From positions 1-64,000 of the forward strand of contig CAMDNZ010000014.1 of assembly GCA_945903445.1 (NCBI GenBank): a stretch of 64,000 nt of DNA. Direction: 5' to 3'. The notes beneath the pieces are model-generated. The model saw only the letters and a program-made list of their open reading frames with translations, was not told where the DNA came from and ran no database searches. The DNA comes from Bordetella parapertussis (GTDB lineage: Bacteria; Pseudomonadota; Gammaproteobacteria; Burkholderiales; Burkholderiaceae_B). Numbering within the stretch: the first letter of the stretch is position 1; each line of letters begins with the position of its first letter. A program made the position numbers and the translations under genes. Of this stretch, positions 52,972 to 62,678 are shown piece by piece.

Positions 52972-54059
52972 CCCGATACCCTGTTATCCACCGTACGTTG
53001 CAAAACCTGCTCTAGCGCTGCACGCGGCACGCCGCGCACGTGCGCGGCGCCAATGCGCGACATGAGTACAAACTTGATGTCGCCCCCCTCGGTCTTCTTA
53101 TCGACCTGCATCAAGGCCACCCAACGCTCCAGGCCCAGGTCGGGTGCGCGCACGGGGCAACCGATGGCATCAACCACCGCCCGCACGCGCTCGACATCGG
53201 CGCATGCCAAGCCTTCCACCTCGGCCGACAGCTCGGCCGCCTGCACCATGCCGCAACCCACGGCCTCGCCGTGCAGCCAGGTGCCATAGCCCATACCGGA
53301 TTCGATGGCGTGGCCGAAAGTGTGGCCCAAATTCAAGATGGCACGCAGTCCAAGATCGCGTTCGTCCTGCCCTACAACATAGGCTTTCAGTTCGCACGAC
53401 CGGCCTATCGCATACGCTAGAGCGGCATCGTCCAAGGCACGCAGCGCCTGCACATTGGCCTCGCACCAAGACCAGAATTCCGAATCCAGGATCAGGCCGT
53501 ACTTGACGACTTCGGCCAAGCCCGCCGACACCTCGCGAGCAGGCAGGGTACGCAGCACATCGGTATCGATCTCGACGGCAATCGGCTGATAGAACGCACC
53601 GATCATGTTCTTGCCCAAGGGATGATTGATGGCGGTCTTACCGCCCCCCGACGAATCGACCTGCGACAACAGCGTGGTAGGCACTTGAACGAAACGTACG
53701 CCCCGCATGTAGACGGCGGCCGCAAAGCCGACCATGTCGCCGATCACGCCGCCGCCCAACGCAACCAGCACGGCGCGGCGATCCAGCCGTTCGGTCAGAA
53801 GCGCATCGAAAATCAGGTTCAGCGAGTCGTAGTTTTTATGTGCCTCGCCATCCGGCAGGGTGATGCGAATCACCCGCTTGCCCGTCGTCGCCAGGGCGCG
53901 TTCGACCCGCTCGGCATAAAGCGCCGCCACGGTGGGATTGGTGACGACCGCGATAGCGGTGGCGTTTGCGGGGATGGTGTCGGCCAACGCATCCAGACGA
54001 CCCGGCGCAATGCGGATGGGATAACGTCCACCGGGGGTGTCGACTTCGACGATTTTCAT
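52968..54059 (-). CDS. aroB: 3-dehydroquinate synthase
   Basis: 363 residues. NAD-binding [19 protein letters not shown] and substrate/zinc region [18 protein letters not shown], followed by the zinc ligands in [12 protein letters not shown]. It converts DAHP to 3-dehydroquinate, the second step of the shikimate pathway. Overlapping ATGA junctions with aroK upstream and dgt downstream show translational coupling. Length is normal for the family. Confidence 0.97.
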   Translation of the reverse strand: MKIVEVDTPGGRYPIRIAPGRLDALADTIPANATAIAVVTNPTVAALYAERVERALATTGKRVIRITLPDGEAHKNYDSLNLIFDALLTERLDRRAVLVALGGGVIGDMVGFAAAVYMRGVRFVQVPTTLLSQVDSSGGGKTAINHPLGKNMIGAFYQPIAVEIDTDVLRTLPAREVSAGLAEVVKYGLILDSEFWSWCEANVQALRALDDAALAYAIGRSCELKAYVVGQDERDLGLRAILNLGHTFGHAIESGMGYGTWLHGEAVGCGMVQAAELSAEVEGLACADVERVRAVVDAIGCPVRAPDLGLERWVALMQVDKKTEGGDIKFVLMSRIGAAHVRGVPRAALEQVLQRTVDNRVSG

Positions 54060-54706
54060 TCGGGTTTCTCGAAAGCGATCAATTTAGGCAGCAGGCCGCG
54101 TACCAGCGACGACACCGGCACGCAGCCGGTCTCGACCACCAGATGCGCCACCTCGCGATAGAGGGGGTCACGCTGCGACAGCAAACTGGTCAACGTGCCG
54201 CGGGGATCGGCCGTGGCCAATAACGGCCGGTTACGGTCTCGGCAGGTACGGCGATAAAGCTCGTCGACGCTGGCCGATAGATACAACACCACGCCACGGT
54301 CATGCAGGTGCCGGCGATTCTCGTCGGCCAGCACCGCGCCGCCGCCCGTGGCAAGCACGATTGCCCGGCGTTGGGTACACTCCGCAAGCGCCAGTGCCTC
54401 GCGTTTGCGAAAACCCGGCTCGCCCTCTATCTCGAAAATCACCGGCACCCGCACCCCGCAACGGGCCTCGAGCTCGTGGTCGAGGTCGACGAACGGTCGG
54501 CCCAGCGCCCGCGCCAGGCTGCGACCGATGGTGGTTTTACCGGCACCCATCATGCCAACCAGGAATATGGGCAAGTCGTGTTGAAGTTGAGCCAGCGGCC
54601 CGGCTGGCGCACAAGGGTCGGCGCACGGGCCATCGGACACCGGGACGTCGGCACACGGATCAGTCACCGGCGGGCAGCCGGACGAGGCGGGATGTATCGC
54701 GTTCAT
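54056..54706 (-). CDS. aroK: Shikimate kinase
   Basis: 216 residues. Walker [10 protein letters not shown] at 51-59, shikimate-binding [11 protein letters not shown] and the GGGAVL loop, then the lid RDRNRPLL. It phosphorylates shikimate at C3. The ATG at 54706 gives about 45 residues ahead of the kinase fold, with a Cys/Pro/Asp-rich stretch ([18 protein letters not shown]) not found in typical AroK; a later non-ATG start is possible. Immediately followed by aroB. Divergent from mrcA. Confidence 0.94.
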   Translation of the reverse strand: MNAIHPASSGCPPVTDPCADVPVSDGPCADPCAPAGPLAQLQHDLPIFLVGMMGAGKTTIGRSLARALGRPFVDLDHELEARCGVRVPVIFEIEGEPGFRKREALALAECTQRRAIVLATGGGAVLADENRRHLHDRGVVLYLSASVDELYRRTCRDRNRPLLATADPRGTLTSLLSQRDPLYREVAHLVVETGCVPVSSLVRGLLPKLIAFEKPE

Positions 54707-54818
54707 GGTTGCATTATCACATTGCACGCAGTTGCCTGCGCGCGACACTGTACTCCTATGCACCCCGATTTCCACACAAGCTGGGGTTTAGGCCACACTT
54801 ACCCGTAAAATCGCCGCG

Positions 54819-57254
54819 ATGAGCAAGCCGCAGAAATCTCCCTCCCGCAAGACGCCGCCGCCCCGTGCTGGGTCGCCGATCATGCGTTTCTTTGTGAAAT
54901 CGGCCATTTTCGCCAGCGGCCTGGCCCTGTGCGGCATGCTATTGGCGGGCATGGCGCTAGCGCTGGCCTGGCCTAATTTGCCCGACCTGACGGCCATGAC
55001 CGATTACCGGCCACGCGTGCCGCTGCGGGTGTACACCGCCGACCGCGTCCTGATCGGCGAATTCGGCGAAGAGCGCCGCAACGTGCTGCGATTCAACGAG
55101 ATCCCGGATGTCATGAAGTCGGCGGTTCTGGCGGCCGAAGACGACCGCTTCTACCAGCACGGTGGCATCGACTGGATGGGCGTCGCCCGCGCCGGTCTGA
55201 CCAACTTGCGCAATATGTCCAAGACGCAGGGCGCCAGCACGATCACCATGCAGGTGGCGCGCAACTTCTATCTGTCCTCGGATAAGACCTATTCGCGCAA
55301 GTTCTACGAGCTGCTGCTGACCTTCAAGATCGAAGCCAGCCTGAGCAAAGACCAGATCTTGGAGCTGTACATGAACCAGATCTATCTAGGGCATCGCGCC
55401 TATGGCTTCGCTGCGGCATCGCGCACTTATCTGGGTAAAGTACTGTCGGAGGTCACGCCTGCCGAAGCCGCATTGCTGGCCGGCATCCCGAAGGCGCCAT
55501 CGCGCTTTAACCCCATCGCCAACCGCACTCGCGCCGATCAGCGCCAAGCCTACATCCTCGATCGCATGTATCGCCTGGGCTATCTCACCGAGGCGGAGTT
55601 CAATCAGGCGCGTGCCCAGAACATCGTCATTAAGGCTGCCGAAGGCACCCCTGCAGGCGGCTATGCCGTACACGGCGAATATGTGGCCGAGCTGGCGCGC
55701 CAACTGCTCTACAACGTGTATCAGGACAACCTGTATTCGCGCGGCATCAACATCTACACCACCGTGTTGGCGAAGGAACAAGAGGCCGCCTACCGTTCGC
55801 TACGCGAAGGCGTGCTGGACTACACCCGTCGCGCACCTTATCCCGGCCCCGAAGACCAGGTGGACATGCCTGCCGGCATCGAGGGCAACGCCACTGCCTT
55901 GGACGAATTCCTGGACGTGGCTTTGGACAAACACCAAGACAGCGCCGATCTGCTGGCGGCCGTCGTGCTGGCAGCGTCGCCCACCGAGATCAAGGTGGCG
56001 CGCACGTCCGCCGATATCTTCACCATCACCGACAAAAAACGCATCGGTGTCGTGGCGCGTGCCGTGTCGTCCAAAGCCGAACGGCCCCTGCAACGCGGCT
56101 CGGTCGTGTACGTGCGCAAGGTGAGCGATGACGACTGGGAAATCCTGAACATGCCCTCGGTGCAGGCCGCGTTCACGGCGGTCTCGCCTACCGACGGCTC
56201 GATCAAGGCCATGGTGGGCGGCTTCGACTTCTATCGAGGCAACTTTAACCGGGTGACTCAAGCCTGGCGTCAACCCGGCTCGAGCATCAAGCCGTTTATC
56301 TATGCTGCCAGCCTCGAGCGTGGCCTCACGCCCGGCACAATGATCTCGGATCAGCCGTTTACCCTTACGGCCGCGCAAACCGGCTCCAAGCCCTGGAACC
56401 CAAAGAACTACGGCGATCGGTACGAAGCGATGCTGACCATGCGCCAGGGCCTCTACAAGTCCAAGAACATGGTCACCATCCGCATCATGCAGGCGATTGG
56501 CCCGCAGTATGCGCAGGAATACCTAACCCGCTTCGGCTTCGATAAATCGCGGCAACCGCCTTTCCTGCCGACAGCACTGGGCGCAGGCGGCGTCACGCCA
56601 CTGCAACTGGCAGGTGCCTACTCGGTGTTCGCCAATGGCGGCTATCGCATCACGCCTTTTCTGATCGATCACGTCACCGACAGTGCGGGCAAGGTGTTGA
56701 TGCAGTCCCGCCCGGTGACGGCAGGCGACGAATCGGCGCGCGCCATCGACGCTCGTACGGCCTATGTCATGGACGACATGCTACGCGGCGTCGCGACTTC
56801 CGGCACGGCAGCGCGCGCGCGCGCCACGCTGAAACGCAACGATCTCGCAGGCAAGACCGGCACGACCAACCAGTCGGTGGATGCATGGTTTGCAGGCTAC
56901 AGCCCGAACGTTGTGGCGATCGCCTGGCTTGGCTACGACCAACCGAGGTCCTTGGGCGCGCGCGAGACAGGCGGCGGCGTGGCAATGCCCATTTGGATCG
57001 GCTACATGCAGGAAGCCTTGCGCGGTGTGCCCGAACAAGCTCGCCGCGCGCGGCCCGATGGCTTGCTGGTCGAAGGAGGCGAAATGTATTTCTCGGAATT
57101 CCCGCCAGGGCAGGCCGTGGCACGCTTGGGGTTGCCGGTGCAGGATGCCCTGGGCGACTTCTTAAATACCTTGCCGACCGAACAAGACGCCGTAACGGCT
57201 TCGCCCAACCTGCGTAGCAACGATAGCAACTGGTCGCAGACCCTGAACTTCTGA
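54819..57254 (+). CDS. mrcA: Penicillin-binding protein 1A
   Basis: 811 residues, class A PBP. One membrane anchor (about 24-50), a GT51 glycosyltransferase domain with catalytic Glu in AAEDDRFYQHGGID (about 107) and GASTITMQVARNFYL, then an ODD-like insertion and the transpeptidase domain with SSIK (Ser about 488), SKN and KTGTT (about 679). It polymerises and crosslinks peptidoglycan in the periplasm. The neighbourhood with aroKB and cyaY/lptM/lysA is typical. A strong bidirectional terminator follows. Confidence 0.96.
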   Translation: MSKPQKSPSRKTPPPRAGSPIMRFFVKSAIFASGLALCGMLLAGMALALAWPNLPDLTAMTDYRPRVPLRVYTADRVLIGEFGEERRNVLRFNEIPDVMKSAVLAAEDDRFYQHGGIDWMGVARAGLTNLRNMSKTQGASTITMQVARNFYLSSDKTYSRKFYELLLTFKIEASLSKDQILELYMNQIYLGHRAYGFAAASRTYLGKVLSEVTPAEAALLAGIPKAPSRFNPIANRTRADQRQAYILDRMYRLGYLTEAEFNQARAQNIVIKAAEGTPAGGYAVHGEYVAELARQLLYNVYQDNLYSRGINIYTTVLAKEQEAAYRSLREGVLDYTRRAPYPGPEDQVDMPAGIEGNATALDEFLDVALDKHQDSADLLAAVVLAASPTEIKVARTSADIFTITDKKRIGVVARAVSSKAERPLQRGSVVYVRKVSDDDWEILNMPSVQAAFTAVSPTDGSIKAMVGGFDFYRGNFNRVTQAWRQPGSSIKPFIYAASLERGLTPGTMISDQPFTLTAAQTGSKPWNPKNYGDRYEAMLTMRQGLYKSKNMVTIRIMQAIGPQYAQEYLTRFGFDKSRQPPFLPTALGAGGVTPLQLAGAYSVFANGGYRITPFLIDHVTDSAGKVLMQSRPVTAGDESARAIDARTAYVMDDMLRGVATSGTAARARATLKRNDLAGKTGTTNQSVDAWFAGYSPNVVAIAWLGYDQPRSLGARETGGGVAMPIWIGYMQEALRGVPEQARRARPDGLLVEGGEMYFSEFPPGQAVARLGLPVQDALGDFLNTLPTEQDAVTASPNLRSNDSNWSQTLNF

Positions 57255-57263
57255 CGACCCAGG

Positions 57264-57300
57264 AAAACCACCGGGTGCCTGCATGCAGGCCCCGGGTTTT
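57264..57300. terminator. Bidirectional terminator between mrcA and cyaY
   Basis: A long stem: AAAACC, CCGGG and GCCTGC on the left pair with GCAGGC, CCCGG and GTTTT on the right, interrupted by single mismatches, with T-runs on both strands (A-run 57264-57267, T-run 57297-57300). It serves the converging mrcA and cyaY genes. Confidence 0.85.
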
Positions 57301-57310
57301 CGATCGGAAT

Positions 57311-57646
57311 TTACAGCTTGATGTTCAGCGGCGTGTTTGCCGCAGCCGAACAGATTTGCGACAAGGCGTCGTGCAAGGGGGGGCCGCCCCGCGTATCCAG
57401 CCAGATCTGGCCGTCGTAACGGTAGTGAAAGCCGCCGGTGCGAGCCGCCAGCCACAGTTCTTGCATGGCCGCCTGGCTGTTGACCACGATGGTCGTACCG
57501 TCCTCGAACACCAGATTGAGCACGTTGCCATTGCGTGTCACCTCGATATCGAGATCGACATCGTCACGTGCCGACCAATCGTCGGCCTGGCTTTCGATCT
57601 GGTCCAGGGTGTGCTCGGCCAACGCAAGGAATTCGGTTTCGTTCAT
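57311..57646 (-). CDS. cyaY: Frataxin-like iron donor CyaY
   Basis: 111 residues of the frataxin family. An acidic first helix (MNETEFLALAEHTLDQIESQADDW) leads into the sheet with VLNLVFEDGTTIVVNSQ, AMQELWLAARTGGFHY and IWLDTR. Frataxins bind iron and modulate Fe-S cluster assembly. ATG 57646 is the family start; the frame opens further to 57724 but would run over the opposite-strand lptM start region. Divergent from lptM. Confidence 0.95.
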   Translation of the reverse strand: MNETEFLALAEHTLDQIESQADDWSARDDVDLDIEVTRNGNVLNLVFEDGTTIVVNSQAAMQELWLAARTGGFHYRYDGQIWLDTRGGPPLHDALSQICSAAANTPLNIKL

Positions 57647-57701
57647 AATCCAACCTGCACGATTAACGGAGTAAATTGTGATCCACTTGGCGACTTGCCG
57701 T

Positions 57702-57878
57702 ATGGTTTCTCGCATTGTAGCCATTGCGGCTTTGGCAGGGGCTGCCGCTGGCTGCGGTTATAAAGGCCCACTGTATTTGCCACCGCCTCCGCCCATGCCG
57801 GATGCCAAACCGCCCGCTGCGGCTACCGAAATCCGCCCCGACGCCTCGGCCCCTAAATCGTCCAGCAAGCAGCAATAA
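57702..57878 (+). CDS. lptM: LptM-type small lipoprotein
   Basis: 58 residues. Signal peptide MVSRIVAIAALAGAAAGCG with lipobox AAGC, then GYKGPLYLPPPPP, the conserved mature N-terminus of LptM (formerly YifL), which assists maturation of the LptD LPS translocon at the outer membrane. The tail is Ala/Pro/Ser-rich. A GTG 24 bases upstream is also in frame; ATG 57702 gives a normal signal peptide. It commonly precedes lysA, as here, though a carbonic anhydrase gene is interposed. Confidence 0.9.
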   Translation: MVSRIVAIAALAGAAAGCGYKGPLYLPPPPPMPDAKPPAAATEIRPDASAPKSSSKQQ

Positions 57879-57891
57879 ACGTTTATATATA

Positions 57892-57908
57892 GGGCAAAAG
57901 TATTGCCC
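57892..57908 (+). terminator. Possible hairpin after lptM
   Basis: GGGCAA (57892-57897) pairs with TTGCCC (57903-57908) over 5 bases, 14 bases past the lptM stop. No immediate T-run. Confidence 0.35.
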
Positions 57909-57997
57909 CTGTTGCCCTTGGAACCGACCCTGTTTATTTTAAAAATATCCATCGGTTTTGCCGCGTTCAAGCCGGGGCCTCCACTACCGTCAGTATG

Positions 57998-58026
57998 TAG
58001 ACACCTCCATTTACAGTCAGTATTAT
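57998..58026 (+). promoter_or_regulatory. Sigma-70-like promoter for the carbonic anhydrase gene
   Basis: TAGACA (57998-58003), 17-base spacer, TATTAT (58021-58026), 57 bases before the ATG. Five of six bases match in each element. Together with the hairpin after lptM this suggests the carbonic anhydrase is an independent transcription unit. Confidence 0.6.
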
Positions 58027-58082
58027 CATGAAGCTCAATGCTAGAGTTGAGTTAACAGACCTGACTAAATGTGAGCGTCGAC

Positions 58083-58826
58083 ATGGAAAACCAGCATTCT
58101 GCTTTGCAAGCGTCTCGCCGAGACGTTCTAAAAAAAACCTTGGCGTTGTCGACGTTGACCGTCACTGGCGCAGCCGGCCTGAGCGTGTCGAACGTCTCTT
58201 ACGCAGCGTCTCTGACAAAAAGCGAACGAGACAAAATGACGCCAGACGCCGTCATCGAGCAGTTCAAACAGGGCAACCTGCGTTTCCGTGAAAATCGCTT
58301 GATCAAACACGATTTCACGGCGCAAAAGCGCAGCAGCGCAGCCGGGCAGTTTCCGGCGGCAGTCATCCTCAGTTGCATCGATTCCCGCGCACCGGCAGAG
58401 ATCCTGTTCAATGCGGGCATTGGCGAAACCTTCAACGCGCGGGTCGCCGGTAACATCAGCAACGACGACATCCTCGGCAGCCTGGAGTTTGCCTGCGAAG
58501 TGGCAGGTGCCAAGCTCGTGCTCGTGATGGGGCATACTGGATGCGGCGCGATACGGGGGGCCATCGACAATGCCGAATTAGGGCATTTGACGGGTCTGCT
58601 GGACAAGATCAAACCGGCCATTGCAAGTACCGAATACGCCGGCGAACGCAAAGGAAGCAATTACGGATTCGTCGACGCCGTCGCCCGCCGCAACGTCGAG
58701 CTGACGGTTCAAAGCATTCGCAAGAACAGTTCGGTGTTGAAGAATCTCGAAGACAAAAAGCAGATCAAGATCGTCGGTGCCATGTATCACCTGAACGGTG
58801 GCAAAGTCGATTTTTGGGAGGCTTAA
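58083..58826 (+). CDS. Beta-class carbonic anhydrase with Tat-type signal
   Basis: 247 residues from ATG 58083; an in-frame GTG at 58071 would add four. The N-terminus has SRRDVLKK followed by a hydrophobic stretch and an AYA-like cleavage site (SYAAS), a plausible twin-arginine signal for export folded with zinc. The body has ILSCIDSRAP and MGHTGCGAIRGA, which supply the Cys, Asp, His and Cys of the zinc site. It interconverts CO2 and bicarbonate, here probably in the periplasm. It interrupts the usual lptM-lysA adjacency and has its own promoter. Confidence 0.87.
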   Translation: MENQHSALQASRRDVLKKTLALSTLTVTGAAGLSVSNVSYAASLTKSERDKMTPDAVIEQFKQGNLRFRENRLIKHDFTAQKRSSAAGQFPAAVILSCIDSRAPAEILFNAGIGETFNARVAGNISNDDILGSLEFACEVAGAKLVLVMGHTGCGAIRGAIDNAELGHLTGLLDKIKPAIASTEYAGERKGSNYGFVDAVARRNVELTVQSIRKNSSVLKNLEDKKQIKIVGAMYHLNGGKVDFWEA

Positions 58827-58983
58827 GTCCTGACGTCCTGGCTTGCGCGGCGAGGCCGTCGCGCAAGTCCTTTGTAGCGAATCACCATGTGCGGCGCAGG
58901 TCTCTCGCCTGCATGGCAGGGTGTGCAAAGCCGGCTGGGCAAGGTATGCTCTGCGGCTTAATCGATCGCACGCACTTCTATCC

Positions 58984-60273
58984 ATGACGCAGCCCCCCGC
59001 CTTGCCCGACCTCGTGGGCACCCCCCATTTTCATTATGTCGACGGCATCCTGCATGCCGAATCCGTCTCGTTGGCCGACCTGGCAAGCAAGATGGGCACG
59101 CCCCTGTACGTTTACTCGCGTGCCGCGCTGCAAGCCGCCTATGTTCGCTATAGCGATGCCGTCGGCGAGCGCGACGTGCTGGTGTGCTACGGCATGAAGG
59201 CCAATTCGAATTTGGCAGTGCTCAAAGAATTCGTTCGTCTGGGTGCAGGCTTTGACATCGTATCGGGTGGCGAATTGCAGCGCGTCCTCAGCGTAGGTGG
59301 CGACCCCGCCCGCATCGTGTTCTCGGGCGTGGGCAAACTCGACTGGGAGATGCGTGCCGCCTTGCAGGTCGGCGTCAAGAGCTTCAACGTCGAGTCCGAG
59401 GCCGAACTGCGCCGTTTGTCGGCGATCGCCAAAGACATGGACCTGCGCGCACCGGTGTCTTTGCGCGTCAATCCCGACGTCGATGCCAAAACGCACCCCT
59501 ACATTTCGACCGGTCTAAAAGAAAACAAGTTTGGCATCGCCATCGAGCAAGCGGTCGACGTCTATCGCCTGGCCCACGCCTTACCGGCCATCGATATCGT
59601 GGGTGTCGATTGCCACATCGGCTCGCAACTCACCGACATCAGCCCCTACCTGGATGCGCTGGACAAGCTGCTCGATCTGATCGACACCTTGCGCACCGAA
59701 GGCATCGTGATCCACCATCTGGACATTGGGGGTGGCTTGGGTATTCGCTACACCGACGAGACGCCCGCCTCGCCCGCTGCGCTGTTGGATCGCGTATTCG
59801 AGCGCCTGAACGCACGCGGTCACGGCGGCATGCAAGTGGTGATGGAGCCGGGCCGCTCCCTGGTCGGTAACGCAGGCGTATTGCTGACGACGGTGCAATA
59901 TCTCAAGCACGCTGATGCACGCAACTTCGCCATCGTCGATGCCGCTATGAACGACCTGCTGCGTCCCAGCCTCTATCAAGCCTGGCACGGCGTGGTGCCA
60001 GTGGCCGCGCACGGCGGGTCGGTCCGGCGCTACGACATCGTCGGCCCGGTATGCGAAAGCGGCGACTGGCTGGCCAAGGATCGCGACTTGGCCTTAGCAC
60101 AAGGCCAGGTGCTGGCGCTGGAATCCGCCGGTGCCTACAGCATGGCCATGAGCAGCAACTACAACACGCGCGGCCGGGCCGCCGAAGTCCTCGTCGATGG
60201 TGCACACTTTCATGTCGTGCGCCATCGCGAAACCTTCGAAGATCAAATCCGCGGCGAATCGACTCTGCCCTGA
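58984..60273 (+). CDS. lysA: Diaminopimelate decarboxylase
   Basis: 429 residues of fold-type III. PLP lysine in VCYGMKANSN (about residue 70), GGGLGIRY for phosphate binding, substrate-binding EPGRSLVGNAG, and the CESGDWLAKDR cysteine loop from the partner subunit. It decarboxylates meso-diaminopimelate to L-lysine. ATG 58984 begins with the family-like N-terminus (FHYVDGILHAE soon after); the frame is open to 58843 without homology. It converges with the aldo/keto reductase gene 3 bases on. Confidence 0.96.
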   Translation: MTQPPALPDLVGTPHFHYVDGILHAESVSLADLASKMGTPLYVYSRAALQAAYVRYSDAVGERDVLVCYGMKANSNLAVLKEFVRLGAGFDIVSGGELQRVLSVGGDPARIVFSGVGKLDWEMRAALQVGVKSFNVESEAELRRLSAIAKDMDLRAPVSLRVNPDVDAKTHPYISTGLKENKFGIAIEQAVDVYRLAHALPAIDIVGVDCHIGSQLTDISPYLDALDKLLDLIDTLRTEGIVIHHLDIGGGLGIRYTDETPASPAALLDRVFERLNARGHGGMQVVMEPGRSLVGNAGVLLTTVQYLKHADARNFAIVDAAMNDLLRPSLYQAWHGVVPVAAHGGSVRRYDIVGPVCESGDWLAKDRDLALAQGQVLALESAGAYSMAMSSNYNTRGRAAEVLVDGAHFHVVRHRETFEDQIRGESTLP

Positions 60274-60276
60274 GGG

Positions 60277-61296
60277 TCAACGCTGCTCGGACGTGTAGGG
60301 TACCCGGCCTTCCAAGGGATACGCCGGGTCGTTGAAACCCGGCGTCGAAGAATGGCCGGGCGCGACCAGACTCTCGATGAGCGCCTCGTCTTCAGCGGTG
60401 AAGCGATAGTCCTGGGCACGGACATAGCTTTGCCATTGCTCGAGCGTGCGCGGACCGGCAATCACTGAAGTGACCCGGCGATTGTTGAGCACCCAGCCCA
60501 CCGCCATGTCGACCGGCGCGATATTGCGTTCAGCCACATAGGCGCGAATTTTGTCGGCGATGTCGACCGACTCGGCACGCCATTCTGTTTCCATCATCCG
60601 CTTGTCGTTGCGCGCCGCCCGCGAGCCGGGATCGGGCGCGACACCCGGTGCGTATTTGGCCGTCAACACGCCGCGCGCCAGCGGGCTGTACGACACAACA
60701 CCCAAGCCGTAGTGATGCGCTGCGGGCAACTCTTCGACCTCGGCTTGGCGGCTGACCAGGTTGTACAGCGGCTGGCTAGCGATGGGCCGGTCGATACCTT
60801 CGGCATCGGCCAAGTGTGCGATCTCGGCAATACGCCATCCACGGAAATTGGACACGCCGAAATAGCGCACCTTGCCCGATCGGATCAAGTCGCCTATCGC
60901 ACGCACCCCTTCGCCCAGCGGCGCCTCGAAATCGGCCCGATGGAAGTACAACAGATCGATGTAATCGGTGCCCAGACGCCGCAAGCTGTTCTCGACCGCT
61001 TCGATGATCCACTTGCGCGAATTACCCCGGCTATTAGGCCCCTCGCCCATGGGATTGCCGAATTTGGTCGCCAAAACCCAGTCGTCGCGCGACGCGATGA
61101 TGCCGCGCCCCACCACCTCTTCGGTGATCCCTTTCTGGTACACGTCGGCCGTGTCGATGAAATTCACGCCATGCACTTTGGCATGCGCGATGATCAAGTG
61201 CGCCTCGGCTTCGGCGGTCGGCCCGCCGAACATCATCGTGCCCAGGCACAAACGGGACACCTTCAGGCCACTGTGGCCCAGGTAACGATAGGTCAT
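60277..61296 (-). CDS. Aldo/keto reductase
   Basis: 339 residues. TIM-barrel AKR: MTYRYLGHSGLKVSRLCLGTMMFGG at the start (residues 1-25), NFIDTADVYQKG with catalytic Asp and Tyr, LATKFGNPMG with Lys, and LLYFHRADFEAPL with His. C-terminal NADPH-binding SVIAGPRTLEQW. It reduces aldehydes or ketones; substrate unknown. Related proteins are often called YghZ/Tas-like. Confidence 0.88.
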   Translation of the reverse strand: MTYRYLGHSGLKVSRLCLGTMMFGGPTAEAEAHLIIAHAKVHGVNFIDTADVYQKGITEEVVGRGIIASRDDWVLATKFGNPMGEGPNSRGNSRKWIIEAVENSLRRLGTDYIDLLYFHRADFEAPLGEGVRAIGDLIRSGKVRYFGVSNFRGWRIAEIAHLADAEGIDRPIASQPLYNLVSRQAEVEELPAAHHYGLGVVSYSPLARGVLTAKYAPGVAPDPGSRAARNDKRMMETEWRAESVDIADKIRAYVAERNIAPVDMAVGWVLNNRRVTSVIAGPRTLEQWQSYVRAQDYRFTAEDEALIESLVAPGHSSTPGFNDPAYPLEGRVPYTSEQR

Positions 61297-61332
61297 GCGA
61301 CGCGCTCCAGAATCAAGGGGTGAAGGCGTGCG

Positions 61333-62673
61333 TCAAAGTTCTCCGTACGAATGCAGGCCGGACAGGAACATGTTCACGCCGAGAAATGCAAAACCAGTAA
61401 TCAGCAGACCCACCAGCGCCCAATACGCCGCCATCGCGCCACGCAGACCCTTGATGAGGCGCATGTGCAGCCAGGCCGCATAATTGAGCCAGACGATCAA
61501 GGCCCAGGTTTCTTTGGGATCCCACTGCCAGTAGGCGCCCCATGCATCGGCCGCCCACAAGGCTCCCAGAATAGTCGCCACGGTGAAGAATGCAAAGCCG
61601 ATGGCGATGGCGCGATACATGATGTCGTCCAGCACCTCCAGCGAAGGCAAGGCCGCGGCGATCGGACGACGCGCCAACAGAATCGCCCCGACCAGTATCA
61701 CGCCGATGCCCAGGTAGATCATCCAGGTCGCCGACAAACCGTCTGTGCGAAACACCATGGGCTCGGCGCACAACAGCACGCCCAGCACGAACAAGGGCGC
61801 CAGCCTCCACCACGACCGGGTCTGGCCGTGCTCTTTGACCAGATAAGCGAAACCCACCATGGCCGCCAGTGAGAACGTGCCGTAGCCGATGAAATTGGCC
61901 GGCACGTGCAGTTTCATCCACCAGCTCTTGAGTGCCGGCACCAGCGGCTGGATTTGTGCCGCGTCACGCGTGAAGGCATACCAGAGCAGGAAGATCACCG
62001 ATGACGAGATGACCAGCAGAACGAAACCACCCAATGCGCGGGTGGCGTAACGACGCTCGTAATACAGGTAGAACAGCGCCGTCACCAACGCGAACAACAC
62101 GAATACTTCGTACAGATTGCTGACCGGAATGTGTCCCAGATCAGGCCCCATCAAATGCCCTTCGCGCCAACGCACCAACAGACCCGTCACGCCAGAGAAC
62201 ACCGCGCCCCAGGTCAGGGCCGTCCCCAGCCAAGCCGCAGTGGTCGAAACGAAGCCGCCCCAGTAGCAGACTGTCGCGATCAAAAACAGCACACACATCC
62301 ACAGGATGGCCGACTGCGACGAAAACAGGTACTTCAACAGGAACGCCTGATCGGCGCGCGCGATATCGCCTTGATAGAGCCAGATGGCCAAGCCTGCCGA
62401 CAGTGCACAGGCGAGCATCAAGCTGCGCAGCGGTCGCCACAACCAGCCCAGCCATACCAGGAAGGGCACGGTTCCCATCAAAATGGCTTTCTCGTAGCCA
62501 TCCATCGCCTGGGGATAGCGATAGAGCGCCAGTCCGGCACCAATGGCCAGAACCAGAAAAAACAGCGCATCGGTCCAATCGGGGCGGCCACGCGTGGCAC
62601 GGCGATCGCCGGTTTCGGATGCGCCCGGCCACTCGGCGTCGGGCGACAGTGAAGGTGTAGTAGAGGTAGACAT
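61333..62673 (-). CDS. ccsB: Cytochrome c biogenesis protein CcsB/ResC (heme handling)
   Basis: 446 residues, polytopic. The Trp-rich WWD-type heme-binding block is near the C-terminus (AYWQWDPKETWALIVWLNYAAWLHM), with further His-containing helices. With ResB it forms the system II cytochrome c synthetase that exports heme and attaches it to apocytochromes in the periplasm. It follows resB directly; the ORF can also start at GTG 62679, overlapping the resB stop. ATG 62673 is used here. Confidence 0.9.
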   Translation of the reverse strand: MSTSTTPSLSPDAEWPGASETGDRRATRGRPDWTDALFFLVLAIGAGLALYRYPQAMDGYEKAILMGTVPFLVWLGWLWRPLRSLMLACALSAGLAIWLYQGDIARADQAFLLKYLFSSQSAILWMCVLFLIATVCYWGGFVSTTAAWLGTALTWGAVFSGVTGLLVRWREGHLMGPDLGHIPVSNLYEVFVLFALVTALFYLYYERRYATRALGGFVLLVISSSVIFLLWYAFTRDAAQIQPLVPALKSWWMKLHVPANFIGYGTFSLAAMVGFAYLVKEHGQTRSWWRLAPLFVLGVLLCAEPMVFRTDGLSATWMIYLGIGVILVGAILLARRPIAAALPSLEVLDDIMYRAIAIGFAFFTVATILGALWAADAWGAYWQWDPKETWALIVWLNYAAWLHMRLIKGLRGAMAAYWALVGLLITGFAFLGVNMFLSGLHSYGEL

Positions 62674-62678
62674 AGACA

